From NCBI GenBank assembly GCA_900755895.1, contig CAAEIG010000138.1, positions 1-64,000 on the forward strand: DNA of 64,000 nt, in the 5' to 3' direction. Positions 50,559-59,566 of this stretch are shown here, one piece after another. Origin of the DNA: Clostridia bacterium. Lineage in GTDB: Bacteria; Bacillota; Clostridia; Oscillospirales; Acutalibacteraceae. The stretch's first letter is position 1. The number at the start of each line of letters is the position of its first letter. A program made the position numbers and the translations under genes. Under the pieces are notes generated by a model. That model did not search any database. It saw only the letters and a program-made list of their open reading frames with translations, and was not told where the DNA came from.

Positions 50559-51068
50559 ATGCAGGAGATCACTTTGGAGCGGGTGGAAACTCAGCCCCAA
50601 ATCGATACGCTTACCACCATTGCCAAACAGGTGTGGCATGAGACCTTTGACCCCATTCTTGAGCCGGGTCAGACCGATTATATGATTGATAAATTCCAGT
50701 CGGATCACGCGGTGAAGGATCAGATGGCCCATCAGAATTACCGGTACTATCTGGCCAAGCTTGGTGACCGCTATGCAGGTTTTGTGGGATTTGCCCCCCG
50801 ATATGAGGGGAAAGAGGAGATGTATCTGAGCAAGGTGTACCTGCTCTCAGAGTGCCGGGGCCAGGGCGTTGTTCGAAAGCTTTTTGACCTAGTGGAAGAG
50901 GAGGCCAGGAAAGAAGGCCTGCCCTATATTCGTCTGACTGTGAACAAACACAATACCCATGCTTTCCAGGTTTATCAGCATCTTGGCTACGAGAATGTAG
51001 AGTCCGTCAAAGTGGATATTGGATCCGGTTACTACATGGACGATTATGTCATGGTCAAACGCCTATGA
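50559..51068 (+). CDS. GNAT family N-acetyltransferase
   Basis: The 169-residue protein has the acetyl-CoA loop LLSECRGQGVVRKLFDLVEE (Q/RxxGxG/A) and C-terminal IRLTVNKHNTHAFQVYQHLGY. It belongs to the broad GNAT family, close to RimI-like members that act on small molecules or protein N-termini; the target is unknown. GAAAGGAAGG precedes the ATG. It overlaps the next gene by 4 nt. Confidence 0.9.
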   Translation: MQEITLERVETQPQIDTLTTIAKQVWHETFDPILEPGQTDYMIDKFQSDHAVKDQMAHQNYRYYLAKLGDRYAGFVGFAPRYEGKEEMYLSKVYLLSECRGQGVVRKLFDLVEEEARKEGLPYIRLTVNKHNTHAFQVYQHLGYENVESVKVDIGSGYYMDDYVMVKRL

Positions 51069-51583
51069 AGCCGGGAGAGAGTTTGGAAGGCCTGACCAGG
51101 GAGCAGCTGCTGGAATTGATCTCCCTCTATTCCAAAAACTGGTTGGCTATGGATGGAGTCTGGTTTCAGTCCATTGAGAGAAAGTATGGTATGGACGAGG
51201 CCATGTATCACGATGTGGAGGCCTGGAAACGGTTTACCGTCACGGAGGCCAGGCGGATTAAGAAATTTCTCAATCTGCCGGAGCATCCCGGTTTGGAGGG
51301 CTTGAAACAGGCGTTGAGTTTTCGTTTCTATGCTAATCTGAGTCATTACGAGTTTGAAGAGCGGGAAAATGCTCTGCTCTACCGCAATGTGGATTGTCGT
51401 GTGCAGCAAGCCCGGTTGAGAAAGGGGATGGGACTGCATCCATGTAAGCCGGCCGGCGAGGTGGAGTATGCCGGTTTTGCCAAGACCATTGATGATCGCA
51501 TTGCGTGCCAGTGTATCAGCTGCTGTCCGGATGTTACAGATGAAAGCTGTGCTTGTGCTTGGCTTTTTACCTTGGAATCATAA
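51065..51583 (+). CDS. DUF6125 family protein, cysteine-rich C-terminus
   Basis: The 172-residue protein has LTREQLLELISLYSKNWLAM, given in part, then DGVWFQSIERKYGMDEAM, VDCRVQQARLRKGM, CKPAGEVEYAGFAKTIDDRI and a Cys-rich end (CQCISCCPDVTDESCAC). This order matches the DUF6125 family of anaerobes. The Cys set suggests metal or Fe-S binding. The function is unknown. Its ATG overlaps the GNAT stop (ATGA). Confidence 0.75.
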   Translation: MKPGESLEGLTREQLLELISLYSKNWLAMDGVWFQSIERKYGMDEAMYHDVEAWKRFTVTEARRIKKFLNLPEHPGLEGLKQALSFRFYANLSHYEFEERENALLYRNVDCRVQQARLRKGMGLHPCKPAGEVEYAGFAKTIDDRIACQCISCCPDVTDESCACAWLFTLES

Positions 51584-51594
51584 GTTGAATGGAG

Positions 51595-51625
51595 AACGCC
51601 CCGACTTTTGCCGCGGGCGTTTTTG
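51595..51625 (+). terminator. Terminator after the DUF6125 gene
   Basis: AACGCCC (51595-51601) pairs with GGGCGTT (51615-51621), followed by a T run. Confidence 0.75.
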
Positions 51626-51789
51626 CATGTAGAGATTTAGACCGAACTTCTGGGACTTTTGTGGATCCCGAGCTTTTGACAGCATCCTCCCGGGAAGGGT
51701 GGTATCATAGGTCCTCGCGGGCTGGAATATTTTCTCAGCCTGTCCCATACGTATGGAGCATAGAATCCAAAAGACAAGGAGATTGGTCT

Positions 51790-52485
51790 ATGAGAACAAT
51801 GAAACGTGTGTGTACTTTGTTTCTTGCCGTACTGTTAGTGGCCTGTGGGTCCGTGGTGATGGCAGGAACGGCTTCTGCAGCAGGACTTTCCTCTCACGTC
51901 ACAGTGACGGGCTATGATAAGAACGTGGACTATACCGCTGCGATCCAGCGGGCCCTGAAAGATGGCAGTTCCTATGCTTTGCAGGTGGGCGCGATCTATG
52001 AAAAACAGCGCAATTTGAAGATCCAGGATATGGGGTTGGATTTAAAGCAAACGGATTATTTCACAAAATACACCACTGCGTCTGAGATTCTGGCGGCTTT
52101 TGAGGCGGATTCCAAGAAATACACGGAAGAGGACCTGGATTTGTTGGCCAGGTTGATCTACGCAGAAGTTGGCTGCACGTGGATTCCCGACTGGGTGCAG
52201 CGGATGGTAGGCAGCGTTGTGCTCAATCGCGTGGAGAGCTCTTATTATCCGGATACCATCCGAGAGGTGATCTATCAGCCAGGTCAATACGCACCCACGT
52301 GGAACGGTTCCATTCATTGGACGCCGGATGCCCGTACCATTGAGAATGCCCGCTATGTGCTGGAAAACGGCAGTATTTGTCCGTCCAATGTGGTGGGACA
52401 AAATTCCATCATCACAGGTAGTGGTGTTTACAAGTCCTATTACGATTCCATTTTGGGCACCACCGTTTATTTCTGTTATCAATAA
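51790..52485 (+). CDS. SleB/CwlJ-type cell wall hydrolase, secreted
   Basis: The 231-residue protein has a signal peptide (RVCTLFLAVLLVACGSVVMA, then GTASA) and a C-terminal Hydrolase_2 domain: LLARLIYAEVGCTW with the catalytic Glu, RMVGSVVLNRVES, YPDTIREVIYQPGQYAPTWN. These enzymes are lytic transglycosylases of spore cortex or wall peptidoglycan. The middle region (about 30-115) is not recognised. The ATG at 51790 follows AAGGAGAT. It has a terminator directly after and no clear partner. Confidence 0.87.
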   Translation: MRTMKRVCTLFLAVLLVACGSVVMAGTASAAGLSSHVTVTGYDKNVDYTAAIQRALKDGSSYALQVGAIYEKQRNLKIQDMGLDLKQTDYFTKYTTASEILAAFEADSKKYTEEDLDLLARLIYAEVGCTWIPDWVQRMVGSVVLNRVESSYYPDTIREVIYQPGQYAPTWNGSIHWTPDARTIENARYVLENGSICPSNVVGQNSIITGSGVYKSYYDSILGTTVYFCYQ

Positions 52486-52486
52486 G

Positions 52487-52519
52487 AAAAAGCATCCTCT
52501 AAAAAGAGGATGCTTTTTG
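52487..52519. terminator. Terminator between the SleB-like gene and the fucosidase gene
   Basis: GCATCCTCT (52492-52500) pairs with AGAGGATGC (52505-52513), flanked by A5 and T5, so it can act in both directions. Confidence 0.9.
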
Positions 52520-52538
52520 TTTGTGAGAAAGGGGAGCT

Positions 52539-53954
52539 TTAATAGACTCCCACGAAAGCCAAAGTGGGGCAGACGCGAGCGTCTTCAATGGTGATGCGTA
52601 AGGCATCGCCTTCCACGGGCTTCAAGGGGACAATCTTTTTGTACCCAATTACAGTGCCCTGATAGACGGTCTGCCACACACCATTTTGACGAACCTCTAC
52701 AGAGAAGGATTCTACTCGCTGGCTTAACAGAATATTTTCCTTCATCACAACATGGCGGAAGACTTGAGGAGCGTCCCATTCTGCCTCGATGGTGCACTTC
52801 GTCACACCGTCCGCAGTCTTGAAGTAGGTCTTGTAGTCCTCTGTCCGAGCGTTTTCAATCTCGTGCCCTGCCTCGGCAGTGTCGGCAGTGAGTCGGGCAC
52901 TCTCAAGCAGATTGCTGCGGAAAGCCTCCCTGATGGCGTTGCCCAGTTCCTCCAAGCGCTTGACGTCGTTCTCATGGAACAGCCCATCCGGCGTGGGGGG
53001 GATGTTCAACAGGAATGTTCCGTTTCCGCCCACGGAGCGGTAATACACATCCAGCAGTTCCTCCAAAGAACGCACCTTGTCATCCTCTTCCGTGTGGTAG
53101 AACCAGCCCGGCCGGATGGAGGTGTTCACCTCAGCGGGATACCAAATCAAGTCCTGCTCGTCCTGCAGAACTTCCCTGCTGCCAAGATCCCGGTCCGAAG
53201 CGGAGATCTTCCGCTGGCGGAAGCTGTCATCATCAGCCTGCTGACTGAGGCTGGCAATTTTTTCGGTGTTCCTGGTGCGGGCGGGCACAACACTCCATTC
53301 AGAGGGTCTGGTGTCGCCGGCTTCGTTGCCGCACCAACGGATATCCGGTCCGCATACACAGATGCAGGCGCCAGGCTGCAGACTGCGGATCACCTCGTAA
53401 TAGCGCTCCCAATCGTAATACTGCTTTTTGCCATTGGGGCCCTCTCCGCAAGCACCGTCAAACCAGACAGCAAATACATCGCCGTAATTGGTGAGCAGCT
53501 CGGTGAGCTGATTACAGAAGTAATCGTCATAGGCCTTGCCCTGTCCGTACAGAGGGTTGTTCCGATCCCAGGGGGACAGGTAAACACCGAACTGAAGCCC
53601 ATCGGCGCGGCAAGCGTCAGCTACTTCCCGAACCACATCGCCTTTTCCGTCACGATAGGGGCTGCTTGCCACAGAATGAGTGGTGTACTGGCTGGGCCAC
53701 AGGCAGAAACCATCGTGGTGCTTGCATGTGAGGATCAACCCTTTCATGCCAGCAGCCTTCAAAGCTTTGGTCCATTGACGTGCATCCAGCTTGTCCGGGT
53801 GGAAAATGGCAGGGTCTTCCGTGCCGTCGCCCCATTCTTTGCCGGTGAATGTGTTTACGGTAAAGTGGACAAAGGCGTAAAATTCCAACTGCTGATATGA
53901 TAATTGCCGTTCACTTGGGACGATTTTTACCAATCGTTTGTCAAGTTCCATCAT
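52539..53954 (-). CDS. Alpha-L-fucosidase (GH29)
   Basis: The 471-residue protein has LEFYAFVHFTVNTFTGKEWG, LILTCKHHDGFCLWPSQYT, FGVYLSPWDRNNP and the nucleophile site VWFDGACGEG (Asp166), followed by GNGTFLLNIPPTPDG and a C-terminal beta domain (about 370-471). No signal peptide is present, so it should act in the cytoplasm on imported oligosaccharides. GGGAGG precedes the first ATG. It is divergent from the epimerase-transporter operon across a 700-nt gap, which suggests shared regulation. Confidence 0.93.
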   Translation of the reverse strand: MMELDKRLVKIVPSERQLSYQQLEFYAFVHFTVNTFTGKEWGDGTEDPAIFHPDKLDARQWTKALKAAGMKGLILTCKHHDGFCLWPSQYTTHSVASSPYRDGKGDVVREVADACRADGLQFGVYLSPWDRNNPLYGQGKAYDDYFCNQLTELLTNYGDVFAVWFDGACGEGPNGKKQYYDWERYYEVIRSLQPGACICVCGPDIRWCGNEAGDTRPSEWSVVPARTRNTEKIASLSQQADDDSFRQRKISASDRDLGSREVLQDEQDLIWYPAEVNTSIRPGWFYHTEEDDKVRSLEELLDVYYRSVGGNGTFLLNIPPTPDGLFHENDVKRLEELGNAIREAFRSNLLESARLTADTAEAGHEIENARTEDYKTYFKTADGVTKCTIEAEWDAPQVFRHVVMKENILLSQRVESFSVEVRQNGVWQTVYQGTVIGYKKIVPLKPVEGDALRITIEDARVCPTLAFVGVY

Positions 53955-54513
53955 GAGAATACCTCCCTCAGAGATCCGTCGTTTTCAAAAAATATAGGTG
54001 ATACAAAAAAGACGAATCGATTTGTTTTTTATCATATCAGAAGGGATTGCAAAAAGCAACCACCGGGACTCCTTTTTGTAAAACAGTCCCAAAATTCAAC
54101 TACATATTGAAAAGATGATCGTACAACTGAAACGGGTTTCATAAAAGAGACGTTTTAAGGTTGCATCCTGGTGATTTGGTGTGCAGGAAGGTGACAGGGA
54201 AATACCCGGCTACGGGGTAGAGAAAGTGATGGAAAGTGCTGTTGTACTAAAGTGGGGAAATGGGTGGAAAATAGGGAATGTAAAAATTGTATATTATGCT
54301 TAAAATGAAGTGGGGTTTCGAGAAAATCTGGGAAAATAGGGGGAAGGTTCCAAAGCACCAATGAATAAAAATGCATTTTAATCAAAAATATACACTGCCA
54401 TTTTGCATGGAAATTTCCGGGACAGCATAGAAAGAATCTGGACTGTTTATCTGAAATTTACGAAGAAAGTAGTTTCACAATTGATGTTCTCTTGCTTTTT
54501 TAAATAAAAAAGA
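53955..54513. other. Long AT-rich intergenic region between fucosidase and transporter operon
   Basis: No gene is supported here; the only open frame over 70 codons (minus, 54155-54385) lacks a ribosome binding site and any recognisable feature. Base composition is far more AT-rich than the genes around. It must hold the fucosidase promoter; TATATT near 53985-53995 on the minus strand is a weak -10 candidate. The palindrome AATCGATT lies at about 54014-54021. Confidence 0.5.
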
Positions 54514-54542
54514 TTGCGAAACAAGAAATTTTATGATATAAT
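54514..54542 (+). promoter_or_regulatory. Promoter of the epimerase-transporter operon
   Basis: TTGCGA (54514-54519) and TATAAT (54537-54542) are 17 nt apart, about 112 nt before the first start codon. Confidence 0.82.
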
Positions 54543-54572
54543 GCCGAATAAGTAAGGAAGTGAAACGTGTTC

Positions 54573-54590
54573 TTAATCATTTATGATTAA
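54573..54590 (+). promoter_or_regulatory. Palindromic operator candidate in the 5' leader
   Basis: TTAATCAT TT ATGATTAA is a perfect 8+2+8 inverted repeat about 25 nt downstream of the predicted transcription start. A second small dyad AGCAC/GTGCT follows at 54606-54618. The position fits a repressor roadblock. No regulator gene lies nearby. Confidence 0.6.
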
Positions 54591-54653
54591 AATCACTCTT
54601 TAGAAAGCACTTTGTGCTCTCACTCTCACAACTTTTGGAAGGAGCGTTCGGTT

Positions 54654-55478
54654 ATGAATGTGGGTATTGTGATCACTCATACCAAGGACAACATGGAAGA
54701 GAAGTTTTCTCAGGCAGCAGCTCAGGGATTTCATCATTGCCAGATGACCAGTTGGGATCCCGACAACTGGACCGATGAAGACGCTGAAAAGATTCGTGGA
54801 CTCTGTGAGAAATATGATATGGAGATCACGGCGTTCTGGTGCGGCTGGGCCGGACCTCGGACCTGGAACTTCATCGATGGGCCTGAGACCTTGGGCATTG
54901 TGCCCCTGGCTTATCGGGGCCAGCGGGTCCAGAACTTGATCGACGGCGCTGCCTATGCTCGTAAGCTGGGCGTGACGGATGTAGTCACTCACATGGGATT
55001 CATTCCCGAGAATATGTCCGATCCCAACTATCCTGGCGTGCGTGCTGCTGTGACGGAGATCGCTCGTGTTCTCAAGAGCTTTGGCCAGAACCTTCTTTTC
55101 GAAACCGGTCAGGAGACCCCCGTTGTTCTGCTCCGCCTGTTTGAGGACGTGGGCACCGGCAACCTGTATGTCAACCTGGATCCGGCCAACCTGATTCTTT
55201 ATGGCAAGGCAAACCCTGTGGATTCTCTGCAGGTGTTCGGCAAATATGTCCGCGGCGTTCACGCCAAGGACGGCTTCTATCCCACCAACGGCAGAGAGCT
55301 TGGCCGCGAGGTCAAGGTGGGCGAGGGCCTGGTGAACTTCCCCCGCTTGCTCAAGGGCTTGAAAGAATGCGGCTTTGATGGCAGTTTGACCATCGAGCGT
55401 GAAATTTCCGGTCCTCAGCAGACTGCTGACATCAAGGAAACTCAGAAATATCTCACCCAGTTGATCGCTGAGCTGTAA
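54654..55478 (+). CDS. Sugar phosphate isomerase/epimerase family protein
   Basis: The 274-residue TIM-barrel protein of the AP endonuclease 2-like type has MNVGIVITHTKDNMEEKFSQ, FHHCQMTSWDPDNWT, VVTHMGFIPE, LFETGQETPVVLLRLFEDVG, NLYVNLDPANLILYG and GVHAKDGFYPTNG. The metal-binding Glu, Asp and His positions are present. The substrate is probably derived from the imported sugar. GGAAGGAG precedes the ATG. It is the first gene of the operon with the two permeases. Confidence 0.88.
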   Translation: MNVGIVITHTKDNMEEKFSQAAAQGFHHCQMTSWDPDNWTDEDAEKIRGLCEKYDMEITAFWCGWAGPRTWNFIDGPETLGIVPLAYRGQRVQNLIDGAAYARKLGVTDVVTHMGFIPENMSDPNYPGVRAAVTEIARVLKSFGQNLLFETGQETPVVLLRLFEDVGTGNLYVNLDPANLILYGKANPVDSLQVFGKYVRGVHAKDGFYPTNGRELGREVKVGEGLVNFPRLLKGLKECGFDGSLTIEREISGPQQTADIKETQKYLTQLIAEL

Positions 55479-55514
55479 GCCGTTTGAATCATCATTGACA
55501 TAGGAGGGATGGCC

Positions 55515-56480
55515 ATGAAATCATCTGCTGCAACGACAAAGGCAGCGAAGCCGCGCAGCAAGCTGTACACCTTCATTCGACACCGCCGCATTGACCGCAA
55601 CTGGCCGTTGTATGTGATGCTAATTCCCGTCATCGTGTATTTCGCACTGTTCTGCTATGCACCCATGTACGGAATCACCTTGGCGTTTAAGGACTACAAG
55701 GTTCGGGCGGGCATCATGGGAAGCCCTTGGGCGGATCCTTGGTTCTCCTACTTTCAGGAGTATTTCCAGTCGCCTTATTTCACCCGTGTGCTGACAAACA
55801 CCATTATCATTAGTCTTCAGACTCTGGTGTTCTGTTTCCCCATTCCGATCCTGCTGGCCCTCAGCCTCAATGAGGTTCGCTCCACCGGCTTTAAGAAGTT
55901 TGTGCAGAATGTGACCTACATTCCTCACTTCCTGTCCGTACTGGTGCTGGTCGGTATGCTGAAGTCCTTCACCAACTCTGATTACGGTATTGTGAACATC
56001 GTCATTCGTGCAATGGGCGGCGAAGGACAGAACTGGATGCAAAACGCATCGCTTTTCCGTCCCTTGTATGTGGGATCGGCAGTGTGGCAGAACATGGGCT
56101 GGGACGCCATTATCTACATAGCGGCTCTGGCGGGCATTGATCCCGGCCTCCATGAAGCTGCTATGATCGACGGTGCCAACCGCCTGCAGCGTATTTGGCA
56201 CATCAACATTCCTGGCATTCTGCCCACCATGGTCATCCTGTTGATCCTCAATGCAGGCAACATTATGAACGTAGGCTTTGAAAAGATCTACCTGATGCAG
56301 AATGACCTGAATATGGCTGTCTCGGATGTCATATCCACCTACGCATACCGCATTGGTATTGAGAGCGCCCAATACAGTCTATCCACGGCCATAAGTTTGT
56401 TTAACTCCGTGGTCAACTGTATTCTTCTGCTCATCGTGAACGGAATCGCTCGAAAGATTGGCGATACTAGCTTGTGGTAA
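55515..56480 (+). CDS. ABC transporter permease (LplB-like, CUT1 family)
   Basis: The 321-residue protein has six membrane helices and the permease EAA loop HEAAMIDGANRLQRIWHINI. It opens with the LplB-like segment YVMLIPVIVYFALFCYAPMYG, given in part, and GITLAFKDYK. It forms an oligosaccharide importer with the next permease and the lipoprotein downstream. The ATG at 55515 is 6 nt from AGGAGGG; the ATG at 55509 is too close. Confidence 0.92.
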   Translation: MKSSAATTKAAKPRSKLYTFIRHRRIDRNWPLYVMLIPVIVYFALFCYAPMYGITLAFKDYKVRAGIMGSPWADPWFSYFQEYFQSPYFTRVLTNTIIISLQTLVFCFPIPILLALSLNEVRSTGFKKFVQNVTYIPHFLSVLVLVGMLKSFTNSDYGIVNIVIRAMGGEGQNWMQNASLFRPLYVGSAVWQNMGWDAIIYIAALAGIDPGLHEAAMIDGANRLQRIWHINIPGILPTMVILLILNAGNIMNVGFEKIYLMQNDLNMAVSDVISTYAYRIGIESAQYSLSTAISLFNSVVNCILLLIVNGIARKIGDTSLW

Positions 56481-56497
56481 AGGAGGGGGAGAGGCAA

Positions 56498-57397
56498 ATG
56501 AAAAAACATAGCAAGCGGATGTCTCGTTTCGATGCCACAGTGGAAGTGGTCAACATTGTGTTCCTTTCCATCATTTCCATCATCATTCTGTACCCCCTGA
56601 TCTACGTGCTCAGTGCATCTTTCAGTGATGCTATGTCGGTTACATCCGGTAAAATGTTCTTGTTCCCAGTGGATGTGACTTTGGAGAACTACGCTGAGGT
56701 GTTCAAGAACAAGAACATCGTCCTTGGCTTCCGGAACTCCATCATCATCATGGTGGCTGGTACGGCATTGAACTTGGTGATGACTGTTTTGGCAGCGTAC
56801 CCCATGTCCCGCAAAGATCTCTGGGGCGGCAGCGTGCTGATGAAGCTGATCACCTTTACCATGTTCTTCTCCGGTGGTTTGATCCCCAGCTACTTGCTGG
56901 TTACAAAGACCCTGGGTCTGATGAACAACTGGCTGGCTTTGATTCTGCCCGGCGCGATCTCTGTATACAATATGATTATCATGCGTACTTACTTTGTCAG
57001 CTCGGTTCCTTTTGAGCTGCAGGAGGCCGCTGAGATTGACGGATGTTCCATGTTTGGCATTCTGCTGCGGATTGTGTTACCCCTGTCCGGCCCCGTGGTG
57101 GCTGTTATCGGTCTGTACTACGCCGTGGGACATTGGAACAGCTATTTCAACGCTTTGCTGTACATCAATGAAGAGGCCCTGCAGCCCCTGCAGCTGTACC
57201 TGCGCAAGGTGCTGACGCTGAACAACTCTCAGCAGCTGATGCAGATGGGTGCTGACGAAGCAGCCCGGCAGGCCATGCGGGCAGAGACGATCAAGTATTC
57301 TGTCATCGTGGTGTCCAGTATTCCCATGCTCATCATCTATCCCTTTGTACAGAAATTCTTTGTCAAAGGCGTGATGATCGGCGCTATCAAAGGTTGA
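56498..57397 (+). CDS. ABC transporter permease (LplC/YtcP-like, CUT1 family)
   Basis: The 299-residue protein has six membrane helices, the N-terminal ILYPLIYVLSASFSDAMSV, and the EAA loop LQEAAEIDGCSMFGILLRIV. It ends FFVKGVMIGAIKG, the usual C-terminus of this family. It pairs with the preceding permease, 17 nt upstream. AGGAGGGGG precedes the ATG. The transport ATPase is not encoded here; CUT1 systems of this type often share an MsmX-like ATPase. Confidence 0.92.
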   Translation: MKKHSKRMSRFDATVEVVNIVFLSIISIIILYPLIYVLSASFSDAMSVTSGKMFLFPVDVTLENYAEVFKNKNIVLGFRNSIIIMVAGTALNLVMTVLAAYPMSRKDLWGGSVLMKLITFTMFFSGGLIPSYLLVTKTLGLMNNWLALILPGAISVYNMIIMRTYFVSSVPFELQEAAEIDGCSMFGILLRIVLPLSGPVVAVIGLYYAVGHWNSYFNALLYINEEALQPLQLYLRKVLTLNNSQQLMQMGADEAARQAMRAETIKYSVIVVSSIPMLIIYPFVQKFFVKGVMIGAIKG

Positions 57398-57553
57398 TCT
57401 TGGCGTGAAAGCCATCCGGTTAGGACGAAAACACGTTGGTTTCACAAAGAAGGCATGGCAAGGCAAAACAGTTATTTCCATGCAGATTGCGACCAATACG
57501 GATGGATTTCATCGCTCGGACATATTATTCTTCTTTATTAAGGAGGCATATCT

Positions 57554-59257
57554 ATGAAAAAGCGAATTGTCCCGGCATTGCTGGCATTGTGCATGCTTTT
57601 GTTGACCGCCTGCTCCAGCGGCGGCGATGGCAGCAGCACTGCAGAGGAGTCCTCTGCAGCTTCCACCACCGGTGGAAGCAGTGTTGCTGAAGGCACTGAC
57701 AGCGAAGCGGAAGCCGGCGATACCGGCGAGCTGCCCTTCGGTCCTGACAATCCCATTGAGCTAACTGCAGCAGTCAACCAGTCCCCCATTCAGGGCGACT
57801 TCAATGAGATTCAGATTTTGAAGGACTATGCTGAGGAGAGCGGTATTCACATTACGTTCCAGAACGTTCCCGCTTCTGATGTTCAGACTCAGCTGAGCCT
57901 GATGCTCAACTCTGGTGAGTTGCCTGACATCCTCATGAAGATGAATGTCACCAGCACGGACCAGGCCCGCTATTCCGCTGAGGATCTGTTCGTGGCTCTG
58001 TCCGATTATCCCGAGTACATGCCCAACCTGCAGAAGTGGTTTGACGAATATCCCACTGCGGAGCAGGCTGTGACCCAGCAGGACGGCAAGATCTATGCAG
58101 CTCCCTACATTCTGGCTGGCGATGCCATCCGTATGGGCTCTAAGATCTGGTACAACTCCGATGTTCTGGAGAAGCTGAACATGGAGATGCCCACCACCAC
58201 TGACGAGTTCTATGATTACCTGGTGGCAGCCAAGGGTCTGGACTACAATGAGAATGGCCAGGCTGATGAAATCCCGCTGACTGCTTCCTCCATTGACGAG
58301 ATCACTCAGACTCTGATGGGTTCCTTTGGTCTGATGAATCGCGGCAACTCTCACACCAACGTTTACGTTGACGAGAATGATACCCTGTCCTATGCTTACA
58401 CCAGCGAGAACTACCGCGAGGAGCTCCGCTATGTCAACAAGCTGTACACTGAGGGCTTGATTGACCAGGATATCTTCACCATGGACTATGCTCAGGAAAT
58501 CGCCAAGTGCTCCACTGGCCGCGGCTTGACTTTCATCATGGTGAACAACTCTCCCGTTTCCAACACTGAGTACGAGGAGTATTCCTTCGGCTTCACCGAG
58601 CCCCTGGAAGGCCCCAACGGCGACAAGATTTTTGGTAACTACAGCTTGCCCGCCAGCGATTCCGGTCAGTTCATGATCACTTACACCTGCGAAGAGAAGG
58701 GCGAGGACGCCATCATCGCTGCCATGACTTACATGGATCATTGGTATTCTGACGAAGGCATCATCTCCTACTTCATGGGTATTGAGGGTGTCACTTACGA
58801 AGAGGATCCCGATTCTCCCGGTGGTCTGGCTCTGACCGACGCCGTGCTGAACGATCCTGATGGCCGTACCTTCGAGCAGGTTCTGGCTGAGTATGTGCCT
58901 TGGGCCGGTGGCTCCAACCCCTCTGTGGCAACCAACGAGTACTTCAAGGGCGGCGAGACTTGGCCTGTATGCTTGACCGCTGTGGAAGGCTTGGTCAACT
59001 ACATTCCTGAAGAAGTTTGGGCTCCCTTCACCCGGTACTATACCACCGATGAAGCTACCACCATGTCCTCTCTGAAGACCGATCTGGACACCTATCATCA
59101 GGAGTGGAGAGCTTACTTCATCACTGGTGAGCGCAGCCTGGATGACGATTGGGACGAGTATGTTTCCGGTACTGACGGCGTAGGCCTGGCTGAGTACATG
59201 GAAATCTACCAGAAGGGCTATGAGGCGTATCAGGCTGAGCAGGCTGAAGCTGAATAA
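57554..59257 (+). CDS. Extracellular solute-binding lipoprotein (LplA-like)
   Basis: The 567-residue protein has a lipoprotein signal with lipobox LLTAC (Cys20), a Ser/Thr/Gly-rich linker, and a type 1 solute-binding fold. FQNVPASDVQTQLSLMLNSG and GELPDIL near the N-terminus are typical of LplA-like proteins, as is the long C-terminal part. It captures an oligosaccharide for the two permeases encoded just upstream. AAGGAGG precedes the ATG after a 156-nt gap with no obvious structure. Codon use suggests high expression. Confidence 0.92.
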   Translation: MKKRIVPALLALCMLLLTACSSGGDGSSTAEESSAASTTGGSSVAEGTDSEAEAGDTGELPFGPDNPIELTAAVNQSPIQGDFNEIQILKDYAEESGIHITFQNVPASDVQTQLSLMLNSGELPDILMKMNVTSTDQARYSAEDLFVALSDYPEYMPNLQKWFDEYPTAEQAVTQQDGKIYAAPYILAGDAIRMGSKIWYNSDVLEKLNMEMPTTTDEFYDYLVAAKGLDYNENGQADEIPLTASSIDEITQTLMGSFGLMNRGNSHTNVYVDENDTLSYAYTSENYREELRYVNKLYTEGLIDQDIFTMDYAQEIAKCSTGRGLTFIMVNNSPVSNTEYEEYSFGFTEPLEGPNGDKIFGNYSLPASDSGQFMITYTCEEKGEDAIIAAMTYMDHWYSDEGIISYFMGIEGVTYEEDPDSPGGLALTDAVLNDPDGRTFEQVLAEYVPWAGGSNPSVATNEYFKGGETWPVCLTAVEGLVNYIPEEVWAPFTRYYTTDEATTMSSLKTDLDTYHQEWRAYFITGERSLDDDWDEYVSGTDGVGLAEYMEIYQKGYEAYQAEQAEAE

Positions 59258-59312
59258 GCTAGTGTCTCCAGCGGATAAAGCCTTCGCTTAAAAAGCTTCC
59301 GAAAAGTGAATT

Positions 59313-59354
59313 GCACCCCCGACAGTTGACTCCAACTGTCGGGGGTGCTTTTTG
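59313..59354 (+). terminator. Terminator of the transporter operon
   Basis: A 16-bp perfect stem (59313-59328 with 59333-59348; GCACCCCCGACAGTTG on the 5' side) is followed by T5. It is the strongest terminator in the window. Confidence 0.95.
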
Positions 59355-59449
59355 CTTTCCAAAGAATAAAACGTTGCAATCTGTTTTGCGCTTTTTAGGG
59401 GAAGAAAAATGGGGTGAGTTTTAAAAATGCCAGTGCAAATGCAAAAATT

Positions 59450-59477
59450 TTGCTTAAAACCGCTCAAAAGTTATAGT
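59450..59477 (+). promoter_or_regulatory. Candidate promoter of the GH127 gene
   Basis: TTGCTT (59450-59455) and TATAGT (59472-59477) are 16 nt apart in an AT-rich stretch. It implies the GH127 gene is expressed separately from the transporter. Confidence 0.6.
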
Positions 59478-59566
59478 ATATAACCAATATGGGAAAATCC
59501 CTTGAATCTAGAAAGGTTTCATGTAAAATGGAGTACACAGGGTAGAACTGCAAAGGGAGGAAAACA

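Noticed and set aside
54155..54385. A 76-codon minus-strand ORF in the 700-nt gap
   Set aside because: No ribosome binding site, no family features, and AT-rich non-coding composition.
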